Shown in pieces: positions 1-5,280 of a stretch of 5,280 nt of DNA; position 1 is the first letter of the stretch; each line of letters opens with the position of its first letter. The stretch comes from Porticoccaceae bacterium. GTDB taxonomy: Bacteria > Pseudomonadota > Gammaproteobacteria > Pseudomonadales > Porticoccaceae. Location of the stretch: NCBI GenBank assembly GCA_030741175.1, contig JASLVT010000111.1, forward strand, positions 1 to 5,280, given 5' to 3'. Both the position numbers and the translations under genes were made by a program. The notes under the pieces are model-generated. The model had not been told where the DNA came from, ran no database searches, and was given only the letters and a program-made list of their open reading frames with translations.

Positions 1-352
<352 letters not shown>

Positions 353-392
353 GGAGATACCTAAGATAACCACACAGGGCGAAAAAGCCGCG

Positions 393-421
393 ATTATACG
401 AGAATCTACAGGAACTGCTAC
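393..421 (-). promoter_or_regulatory. Possible sigma-70 promoter of typA
   Basis: On the minus strand a perfect TATAAT -10 box lies at 398-393, about 40 bases upstream of the typA ATG. With a 17-base spacer the -35 position (421-416) reads GTAGCA, only three of six matches to TTGACA. There is no extended -10 TG. The -10 and its position are good and the -35 is poor, so this is a reasonable but unproven call. Confidence 0.4.
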
Positions 422-555
422 CGATCTTTTTGCCCGATCACCTTTATGGTTGCTACAAAGGGTCACAGTGCAACAGTAAATCGCTATTGTTGCCGTCAAA
501 GTTTGTATGCGCTCAGATAGCGATACTCTCTTTATTAGCTAAGCTTGAGCCAGTG

Positions 556-783
556 TTAGGTAGTTGGAGTGAAAATAGCCACCTGCTTGAATCCCTTCTC
601 ACGCATAAGCTGTGCCTGCAAGCGACTCATAATGCCTTTGTCGCAGTACAGAAGATAACTACTGGCTTTGTCTAGGCTATTAAACTGCTGTTCGAGGTTG
701 AAAAAGGGAATATTGATTAATTCAACTTGCGGCAGCACCAGTGGCCTCTGCTCCACCTCAGCCGGATGTCGCACATCGATCAA
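556..783 (-). CDS. Rhodanese-like domain matching only the C-terminus of ThiI (truncated thiI or small sulfurtransferase)
   Basis: The 75-residue product aligns with the C-terminal rhodanese domain of ThiI. E. coli ThiI has ...PNDVILDIRS... and LLWCERGVMSRLQA; here the frame reads PNDILIDVRH and LLYCDKGIMSRLQAQ and ends FTPTT. The catalytic persulfide cysteine (Cys456 in E. coli) is kept as Cys47, in CDKGIMS. In ThiI this domain passes sulfur for 4-thiouridine in tRNA and, in some bacteria, for the thiamine thiazole ring. The THUMP and PP-loop adenylation domains, about 380 residues that should precede it, are absent. The only usual start codon in frame is TTG at 783, which cuts into the first strand of the domain and has no Shine-Dalgarno sequence. 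The frame stays open upstream to a stop at 897-895, and ThiI-like sequence extends some 8 residues above the TTG. The typA-thiI-glnA order of Pseudomonas supports descent from a full thiI. It may be a pseudogene or a short gene with an unusual start. Confidence 0.6.
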   Translation of the reverse strand: MIDVRHPAEVEQRPLVLPQVELINIPFFNLEQQFNSLDKASSYLLYCDKGIMSRLQAQLMREKGFKQVAIFTPTT

Positions 784-925
784 TATATCGTTGGGTTCGA
801 TTTGCGAGACGGTTTGAATTTGGCTAGATGAATGATTAATGGTAAGGCCTGCGTCATTGTTGGGCTCTTTTGGAGTCTTGATTATAAAGCCGCGTTAAAA
901 GGTGACAGATCAATCAGAGGTGGGC

Positions 926-931
926 ATTATA
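926..931 (-). promoter_or_regulatory. Isolated TATAAT box upstream of the rhodanese frame
   Basis: A perfect TATAAT on the minus strand lies about 30 bases upstream of the stop codon that bounds the rhodanese-like frame. A second TATAAT is at 886-881. Neither has a recognisable -35 hexamer at 15-19 bases, so promoter activity is only possible. If either is used, it would transcribe the rhodanese-like frame and perhaps typA. Confidence 0.2.
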
Positions 932-969
932 GCGATACAGCAGAGCATAAATCTAAACAAAATAATTCT

Positions 970-986
970 TGCACCATTATGGTGCT
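970..986 (+). promoter_or_regulatory. NtrC enhancer site 1 upstream of glnA
   Basis: The sequence TGCACCATTATGGTGCT contains the perfect inverted repeat GCACCA-TTA-TGGTGC (971-985), which matches the established NtrC (GlnG) operator consensus TGCACCA-N3-TGGTGCA at all but one outer base. Its centre is about 170 bases upstream of the predicted glnA sigma-54 transcription start. NtrC-P dimers bound here would form the oligomer that activates sigma-54 polymerase by DNA looping. Confidence 0.9.
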
Positions 987-999
987 ATTTATCCTGTTT

Positions 1000-1016
1000 A
1001 GCACCAAAGTAGTGCA
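1000..1016 (+). promoter_or_regulatory. NtrC enhancer site 2 upstream of glnA
   Basis: GCACCA-AAG-TAGTGC (1001-1015) is an NtrC half-site pair with one mismatch between the arms, followed by the consensus A at 1016. Its centre (1008) is 30 bases from the centre of site 1, close to three helical turns, so both sites face the same side of the DNA. The paired enhancer of E. coli glnA has nearly the same spacing. The centre is about 140 bases upstream of the predicted start of transcription. Confidence 0.85.
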
Positions 1017-1017
1017 T

Positions 1018-1043
1018 AAATTGCTTGCCGGCAAATTGCTTGC
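1018..1043 (+). repeat. 11-bp direct repeat pair between enhancer and promoter
   Basis: AAATTGCTTGC occurs at 1018-1028 and again at 1033-1043, a 15-base period. The junction forms the 10-base palindrome TTGCCGGCAA (1026-1035). It lies directly downstream of NtrC site 2. I do not recognise it as a known operator. Confidence 0.7.
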
Positions 1044-1120
1044 AGAGGCCGACAGTGATTTAGCCATGACGAACTGTGGCTTTCAGCGAGGTTCATTGGC
1101 TAGGTTAGTTTTAATAGCCA

Positions 1121-1137
1121 TTGGCACGACTATTGCA
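1121..1137 (+). promoter_or_regulatory. Sigma-54 (RpoN) promoter of glnA
   Basis: TTGGCACGACTATTGCA matches the -24/-12 consensus YTGGCACG-N4-TTGCW at every specified position. The invariant GG is at 1123-1124 and the invariant GC at 1135-1136, with the required 10-base gap. Transcription should start near 1148, giving a leader of about 94 bases before glnA. Together with the two NtrC sites upstream this is the equivalent of glnAp2 of enteric bacteria. I found no convincing sigma-70 equivalent of glnAp1. Confidence 0.95.
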
Positions 1138-1231
1138 ATTCAATTTGCTGAGAAAAATAAATGGTAACCAAGCCAGTTCGGTTTCGATGCGCCAGCTGAC
1201 TCTGTAAATAAAGCATTAACGATTCCATAGT

Positions 1232-1236
1232 GGAGG
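1232..1236 (+). promoter_or_regulatory. glnA ribosome binding site
   Basis: GGAGG lies five bases before the ATG at 1242. It decides the start: an in-frame GTG at 1230 would place the Shine-Dalgarno sequence inside the coding region and add four residues that glutamine synthetases lack. Confidence 0.85.
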
Positions 1237-1241
1237 AAAAA

Positions 1242-2648
1242 ATGTCTGAGAAGACTCTAAAACTGATAAAAGATAGCGAAGCGCGTTGGGTTGATCTTCG
1301 TTTCACTGATACTAAAGGTAAAGAGCAGCACGTCTCTATCCCGGTAAGTGAAGTGGGAGAAGATTTTTTTGTTGAAGGTAAAATGTTTGACGGTTCGTCA
1401 ATTGCTGGCTGGAAGGGCATTAACGAATCAGACATGATTTTGATGCCTGATGACAGCACAGCGGTGCTCGATCCATTTACCGATGTGCCAACAGTGATTC
1501 TGCGCTGTGGTATTGTTGAGCCCTCTACTATGCAAGGCTATGAGCGTGATCCTCGCTCCATTGCTGAGCGCGCCGAAAAGTACCTAGAATCTACAGGTCT
1601 AGGTGATACTGCATTCTTTGGGCCAGAGCCCGAGTTCTTCGTTTTTGACGATATCAAATGGGGTGCCGACATGAGCGGTAACTTCTATAAAATCAACTCA
1701 GATGAAGCTGCTTGGACCTCTTCTATGGAGCTGGCAGATGGCAATATGGGCCACCGTCCCGGCGTTAAAGGCGGATACTTCCCCGTACCACCAGTCGACA
1801 GCCTGCACGACCTGCGCGCTGCTATGTGTGAAGCTATGGAGCAGATGGGTCTTGACGTTGAAGTGCATCACCATGAGGTAGGCACAGGTGGTCAGTGTGA
1901 GATTGGTGTGCGATTCGATACTCTCGTGAAGAAAGCAGACCAAGTTCAAATCCTCAAGTACTGTGTTCACAATGTTGCGCACGCCTATGGTAAGACTGCG
2001 ACCTTTATGCCGAAGCCAATCGTTGGCGATAACGGCTCTGGTATGCACTGTCACCAGTCTTTCTGGAAAGACGGTGAAAACCAGTTTGCTGGAGACGGCT
2101 ATGCAGGTCTGAGTGATACGGCTCTGTACTACATTGGCGGTATCATCAAGCATGCGAAAGCGATCAACGCCTTTGCCAATGCTTCAACAAACTCCTACAA
2201 GCGTTTGATCCCAGGTTTTGAAGCGCCAGTAATGCTCGCTTATTCTGCGCGTAACCGCTCTGCTTCAATCCGTATTCCTTATGTGCCAAGCCCCAAAGGC
2301 AAGCGTATTGAAGCACGTTTCGGAGACCCCACTGCTAACCCTTACCTGATGTTCGCGGCAATGCTGATGGCTGGTATCGATGGTGTTAAAAACAAGCTAC
2401 ACCCTGGAGATGCTGCAGATAAAGACTTGTATGATCTGCCTGCTGAAGAAGCTGCTGCCATTCCACAGGTTGCTGGAAGCCTGCGTGAAGCGTTGGATGC
2501 ACTAGATGCTGACCGTGAATTCCTCACGTCTGGTGGTGTATTTACTGATGATATGATCGACGCTTACATCGAACTGAAAATGGAAGAGGTGTATCGTGTT
2601 GAGCACACTACCCATCCAGTAGAGTTTGATATGTACTACAGCTGCTAA
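1242..2648 (+). CDS. glnA: Glutamine synthetase, GS-I type (adenylylation-regulated)
   Basis: Cytoplasmic dodecameric enzyme that makes glutamine from glutamate, ammonia and ATP, the main step of ammonia assimilation. The 468-residue product is close to the 469 of E. coli and collinear with it throughout. Visible signatures: FDGSS (49-53) followed by [16 protein letters not shown] (127-133) with metal-ligand glutamates 129 and 131; HHHE (209-212) with a further metal ligand; the ATP-binding KP-x4-NGSGMHCH segment from 258; and [10 protein letters not shown] (337-346) at the glutamate and phosphate site. Tyr397 in LYDLP is the residue adenylylated by GlnE, so activity should be controlled by the GlnB/GlnE cascade. 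The start is ATG 1242, with GGAGG just upstream. It is preceded by a consensus sigma-54 promoter with paired NtrC sites and followed by its own terminator, so it is mainly a single-gene transcript. No key residue is missing. Confidence 0.99.
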   Translation: MSEKTLKLIKDSEARWVDLRFTDTKGKEQHVSIPVSEVGEDFFVEGKMFDGSSIAGWKGINESDMILMPDDSTAVLDPFTDVPTVILRCGIVEPSTMQGYERDPRSIAERAEKYLESTGLGDTAFFGPEPEFFVFDDIKWGADMSGNFYKINSDEAAWTSSMELADGNMGHRPGVKGGYFPVPPVDSLHDLRAAMCEAMEQMGLDVEVHHHEVGTGGQCEIGVRFDTLVKKADQVQILKYCVHNVAHAYGKTATFMPKPIVGDNGSGMHCHQSFWKDGENQFAGDGYAGLSDTALYYIGGIIKHAKAINAFANASTNSYKRLIPGFEAPVMLAYSARNRSASIRIPYVPSPKGKRIEARFGDPTANPYLMFAAMLMAGIDGVKNKLHPGDAADKDLYDLPAEEAAAIPQVAGSLREALDALDADREFLTSGGVFTDDMIDAYIELKMEEVYRVEHTTHPVEFDMYYSC

Positions 2649-2672
2649 TCAAGCGGTAGCACAAACTCGATT

Positions 2673-2704
2673 AAGCCCGTCATTGTAAAATGACGGGCTT
2701 TTTT
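2673..2704 (+). terminator. Rho-independent terminator after glnA
   Basis: A perfect 12-bp stem (arms 2673-2684 and 2689-2700, AAGCCCGTCATT with its complement) closes on a GTAA tetraloop of the stable GNRA class, and a run of T follows (2699-2704). It begins 24 bases after the glnA stop. It should end most glnA transcripts, so glnLG needs either read-through or its own promoter, as in enteric bacteria. Confidence 0.95.
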
Positions 2705-2759
2705 ATTGGCTTAGTAACAGATATGGGTCAATGTATTACCGCCAACAAGTGCCCCTTCC

Positions 2760-2787
2760 TTGAATGCACCAAAATGGTGCATAATAT
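2760..2787 (+). promoter_or_regulatory. Possible sigma-70 promoter overlapping an NtrC site, upstream of glnL
   Basis: TTGAAT (2760-2765) and TAATAT (2782-2787) are separated by 16 bases, each matching four of six consensus positions. The whole spacer is filled by the NtrC palindrome. In enteric bacteria NtrC represses the sigma-70 promoter glnLp through such an overlap. The hexamers are only fair, so the call is tentative; it competes with the downstream -24/-12 element. Confidence 0.35.
2765..2781 (+). promoter_or_regulatory. Perfect NtrC site in the glnA-glnL intergenic region
   Basis: TGCACCAAAATGGTGCA is a full-length match to the NtrC operator consensus, with perfect 7-base arms around AAA. 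It is the best of the three sites in the window. It lies about 125 bases upstream of the predicted start from the -24/-12 element at 2871-2887, a normal enhancer distance. It also sits inside a weak sigma-70-like promoter. It implies that NtrC controls expression of its own operon. Confidence 0.93.
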
Positions 2788-2856
2788 CTAGTGTATTGAT
2801 CTCCAGTATTATTTAGTTGCTCTGTAGGCCCCATAACTCGGGATCTTTTGATACTC

Positions 2857-2868
2857 AATTGATCAATT
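2857..2868. repeat. 12-bp palindrome just upstream of the glnL -24 element
   Basis: AATTGATCAATT is a perfect palindrome that ends three bases before the TTGG of the predicted -24 box. It may be a protein site or simply AT-rich sequence; I do not recognise a known operator. Confidence 0.4.
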
Positions 2869-2870
2869 AA

Positions 2871-2887
2871 TTGGCCTAGTTATTGCT
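2871..2887 (+). promoter_or_regulatory. Likely sigma-54 promoter of glnLG
   Basis: TTGGCCTAGTTATTGCT has the invariant GG (2873-2874) and GC (2885-2886) at the correct spacing, a full TTGGC block and a full TTGCT block. Only the ACG part of TGGCACG differs (here CTA). Transcription would start near 2898, about 42 bases before the glnL ATG. A perfect NtrC site lies about 125 bases upstream of that start, which raises the chance that the element is real. It is weaker than the glnA promoter by sequence. Confidence 0.55.
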
Positions 2888-2939
2888 ACTACTAAAGCGA
2901 TGGCTTGATAAATTCAGTTTCCAACATGCTGTAGGACCT

Positions 2940-4016
2940 ATGACCACCGACCAGTTACATCGCTTGTTATTGGATAATCTAAATACCGCCGTGCTTTTGC
3001 TCAGCGATAAATTGCTGATCGACTACATTAATCCAGCGGCTGAGTCACTGTTGCAGATAAGTAGTGCACGTCTCTGTGGCACCTCGGTCGATGGATTATT
3101 TGCCAATAGTGGGACAATTGCTGATGCACTGCATGAAGCGATTAAGTTGGGTCGGCCGCATACTCGCCGACACGAGTACCTGAGTATTCACGGGGCTGAT
3201 TCATCTCAGGTGGATTACAGTATTACCCCCGTTGAACTGAATGCTAAAAAAATGCTGCTAATGGAGATGCAACCCATCGATCGGTTTTTAAAGATTAACC
3301 GTGAAGAGGCGTTGTTATCGGTGCATGATACTTCTAAAAGTCTCGTTCGTGGTTTAGCCCATGAAATTAAAAACCCCCTTGGCGGTATTCGTGGTGCTGC
3401 ACAACTACTAGATCAGGAAATCGCTGAGCAGGGGGCTGGTGGTGAGGCCAGTGAACTTTGTCAAATTATAACCACTGAGGCTGATCGTCTGCGCAACCTA
3501 GTTGATCGCTTGCTGGGACCAAACCACCTGCCTCAAGTTGCCACCCTGAGCATTCATGAAGTGACCGAGCATGTCGCCGCGCTAATCGAAGCAGAAGTGC
3601 AGGGCAAATTAATTTTGGTGCGTGACTATGATCCAAGTATTCCAGAAATTAGTGGCGACAGAGAACAGCTAATCCAAGCTGTTCTCAATGTTGCCCGCAA
3701 TGCTATGCAAGCGCTGATGGATGTGTCTCAAAGCAGTCGCCAGATTGTTTTTCGTACCCGAGTTCAGCGCAGTTTTACCATTGCTGGTCAGTATCACAGA
3801 GTGACCTGTCGTCTGGACATTATTGACAATGGCCCCGGCATCTCCTCTGACATTAAAGAGCGAATATTCTTTCCTATGATTAGTGGTCGAAGCGAAGGCT
3901 CGGGGCTAGGACTGACCATTGCCCAAACAGCGGTCAATGGACATCAGGGAATTATCGAATGTGAATCAGAACCAGGTCAAACCTGCTTCTCTATTTACCT
4001 ACCTATAAAGGCTTAA
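2940..4016 (+). CDS. glnL: Nitrogen regulation sensor histidine kinase NtrB (NRII)
   Basis: Cytoplasmic histidine kinase/phosphatase that phosphorylates NtrC when nitrogen is short and, when bound by unmodified PII protein, dephosphorylates it (family knowledge). The 358-residue product (E. coli 349) has an N-terminal PAS-like sensor region (about 5-115, with YINPAAESLL), then the dimerisation/phosphotransfer H-box GLAHEIKNPLGG with the phosphorylated His141. The HATPase domain follows: N-box NVARNA (250-255), G1 DNGPGI (296-301) and G2 GSGLGL (320-325). RNLVDRLLGP (185-194) is typical of NtrB. There is no transmembrane segment. ATG 2940 is chosen because it aligns with other NtrB starts. The in-frame TTG at 2883 would add 19 residues, overlaps the predicted -12 box and lacks a ribosome binding site. 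The AGGA before ATG 2940 is close, at three bases. glnG follows after one base, so the two are co-translated from one transcript. Confidence 0.97.
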   Translation: MTTDQLHRLLLDNLNTAVLLLSDKLLIDYINPAAESLLQISSARLCGTSVDGLFANSGTIADALHEAIKLGRPHTRRHEYLSIHGADSSQVDYSITPVELNAKKMLLMEMQPIDRFLKINREEALLSVHDTSKSLVRGLAHEIKNPLGGIRGAAQLLDQEIAEQGAGGEASELCQIITTEADRLRNLVDRLLGPNHLPQVATLSIHEVTEHVAALIEAEVQGKLILVRDYDPSIPEISGDREQLIQAVLNVARNAMQALMDVSQSSRQIVFRTRVQRSFTIAGQYHRVTCRLDIIDNGPGISSDIKERIFFPMISGRSEGSGLGLTIAQTAVNGHQGIIECESEPGQTCFSIYLPIKA

Positions 4017-4017
4017 T

Positions 4018-5280
4018 ATGAATAATCCTTCAGAAATCTGGATTGCCGAAGATGATCGTTCCCTTCGTTGGGTAATGGAAAAGGCACTGGTGCGAGACGG
4101 TATTGCTGTGCGCAGCTTTGAAACCGGCGACGAATTACTAAAGGCGCTGACTAAAGCTGAACCAGAAATTATTATTTCAGATATCCGTATGCCCGGCATT
4201 GATGGCTTAGAGTTGTTAAAGAAAATACATGCCAATCATCGTCATATACCAGTAATTATCACCACAGCGCATTCCGATCTAGACAGTGCTGTGGCCGCTT
4301 ATCAGGGTGGTGCCTTTGAATATTTACCAAAACCTTTCGACCTCGATGAGTTGGTGGATGTGGCGCGGCGTGGGAGATCTTTTGCGCAGGAGCAGCGATC
4401 ACAGCATGCTCCTGCCGAAGAGCCTCAAGGTGTCAAAGAAATTATTGGCGAAGCGCCGGCCATGCAGGAAGTATTTAGAGCCATTGGCAGACTCTCGAAT
4501 TCCAATATCACCGTGCTGATTAATGGTGAGTCAGGCACAGGTAAGGAACTGGTGGCACAGGCACTGCATAAGCACAGCCCGCGACGTAATAATAAATTTA
4601 TAGCGCTTAACATGGCGGCAATCCCTAATGACTTAATCGAATCAGAGCTGTTTGGTCATGAGAAAGGTGCTTTTACCGGCGCCGCAGAGCGACGTACAGG
4701 GCGTTTTGAACAGTCTGACGGCGGTACATTATTTCTCGATGAGATAGGCGACATGCCTCCCGAAGCGCAGACAAGGCTATTACGAGTTTTAGCTGATGGT
4801 GAGTTTTATCGCGTGGGTGGCCACACTGCAGTGAAGGTTGATGTGCGCATTATCACTGCGACTCATCAGGACCTAGAGGCATTGGTAGAGCAAAATCGTT
4901 TTCGCGAAGATCTTTTTCACCGACTCAATGTTATTCGGGTGCATCTGCCAAAATTATCTGATCGGCGAGAGGATATCCCTCAGTTGATGCAGCACTTTTT
5001 TAATCGTGCGGCCAAAGAACTCGATATGGAGCCAAAGATTTTGTCCCAAGAGGCAGAGGACTTTCTGTTTAATCTACCCTGGCCGGGTAATGTCAGACAG
5101 TTAGAAAATATTTGCCGGTGGTTGACAGTGATGGCGGCAGGACGCGAAGTGTTGTTGTCGGATTTGCCGCCGGAACTGCGTGAGGAAGATGTAGGCAAAG
5201 ACATACGCAGTCAGGGTGACTGGCAGCATATGTTGCGTCGTTGGACTGAGCGAGAATTAAAGATGGGTCGCCAAGAGGTG
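4018..5280 (+). CDS. glnG: Nitrogen regulator NtrC (NRI), sigma-54 activator; 3' end cut by window edge
   Basis: Response regulator and AAA+ enhancer-binding protein that activates sigma-54 promoters under nitrogen limitation. The visible 421 codons hold a receiver domain (1-about 120) with acidic pocket Asp12/Asp13, phosphorylation site Asp55 in ISDIRMPG, Thr83 and Lys105. The AAA+ domain has Walker A GESGTGKE (170-177), the sigma-54 contact loop GAFTGA (217-222), Walker B GTLFLDE (236-242) and [20 protein letters not shown] marks the start of the linker to the DNA-binding region. E. coli NtrC is 469 residues, so about 50 residues with the Fis-type helix-turn-helix lie beyond the window. The start ATG follows the glnL stop by one base, with AAAGG six bases upstream inside the end of glnL. 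Its own binding sites occur upstream of glnA and of glnL, so it is expected to control itself. No motif is missing in the visible part. Confidence 0.98.
   Translation, partial: MNNPSEIWIAEDDRSLRWVMEKALVRDGIAVRSFETGDELLKALTKAEPEIIISDIRMPGIDGLELLKKIHANHRHIPVIITTAHSDLDSAVAAYQGGAFEYLPKPFDLDELVDVARRGRSFAQEQRSQHAPAEEPQGVKEIIGEAPAMQEVFRAIGRLSNSNITVLINGESGTGKELVAQALHKHSPRRNNKFIALNMAAIPNDLIESELFGHEKGAFTGAAERRTGRFEQSDGGTLFLDEIGDMPPEAQTRLLRVLADGEFYRVGGHTAVKVDVRIITATHQDLEALVEQNRFREDLFHRLNVIRVHLPKLSDRREDIPQLMQHFFNRAAKELDMEPKILSQEAEDFLFNLPWPGNVRQLENICRWLTVMAAGREVLLSDLPPELREEDVGKDIRSQGDWQHMLRRWTERELKMGRQEV

Noticed and set aside
480..524. Eight-base inverted repeat ATCGCTAT / ATAGCGAT downstream of the rhodanese frame
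   Set aside because: The arms are 29 bases apart with no T-run or further pairing, so it does not make a credible terminator.
430..675. Open frame of 81 codons on the plus strand
   Set aside because: It is antisense to the conserved ThiI-like rhodanese frame and resembles nothing I know.
832..1167. Open frame of 111 codons on the plus strand ahead of glnA
   Set aside because: It runs through both NtrC sites and the sigma-54 promoter, has no ribosome binding site and no recognisable family; an accidental frame.
1161..1199. Twelve-codon open frame (MVTKPVRFRCAS) in the glnA leader
   Set aside because: It starts only about 13 bases from the predicted transcript start and lacks a good ribosome binding site, and glnA leaders are not known for attenuation peptides; most likely chance.
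1230..1241. GTG start for glnA four codons upstream
   Set aside because: It would consume the Shine-Dalgarno GGAGG as coding sequence; ATG 1242 matches the family N-terminus.
1698..2153. Open frame of 151 codons antisense to glnA
   Set aside because: A shadow of the highly conserved glnA coding frame with no supporting start signal or family match.
2792..2812. TTGATC and TATTAT hexamers as a glnL sigma-70 promoter
   Set aside because: The two hexamers are too close together (five bases) and neither has a proper partner at 16-18 bases.
2883..2939. TTG start for glnL 19 codons upstream
   Set aside because: It has no ribosome binding site, the added residues do not match NtrB, and the codon overlaps the predicted -12 box.

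Overview
The window is a nitrogen-control locus from a gammaproteobacterium with moderate GC. The order typA - (thiI remnant) - glnA - glnL - glnG, the close match of every product to enterobacterial and pseudomonad counterparts, and sigma-54/NtrC control signals all point to Gammaproteobacteria. A marine relative of the Pseudomonas/Cellvibrio/Alteromonas side is a guess; species cannot be set from this sequence.

Layout. The left end, on the minus strand, holds the first 117 codons of typA (bipA), a ribosome-associated translational GTPase. Upstream of it on the same strand is a small rhodanese-like frame that matches only the C-terminal tail of ThiI. The large N-terminal part of ThiI is absent, so this is a standalone or decaying piece of thiI. 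The 340 bases between that frame and glnA form a dense control region: two NtrC enhancer sites about three helical turns apart, a perfect 11-bp direct repeat, and a consensus -24/-12 (sigma-54) promoter. On the plus strand follow glnA (GS-I type glutamine synthetase), a strong rho-independent terminator, and a 230-base intergenic region with a perfect NtrC palindrome and a likely second sigma-54 promoter. Then come glnL (ntrB, sensor kinase) and glnG (ntrC, sigma-54 activator). The last two are separated by one base, and glnG runs off the right end about 50 codons before its expected stop.

How it works together. Under nitrogen limitation NtrB phosphorylates NtrC. NtrC-P binds the enhancers at 970-1017 and drives sigma-54 RNA polymerase at 1121-1137 to make glutamine synthetase. 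The perfect NtrC site at 2765-2781 lets the pair control its own expression, either by activation through the -24/-12 element at 2871-2887 or by repression of a sigma-70-like promoter that overlaps the site. The genes are a well-known system. The less ordinary points are the reduced thiI and the arrangement of the glnL promoter region. I saw no mobile element, CRISPR array, tRNA or rRNA.
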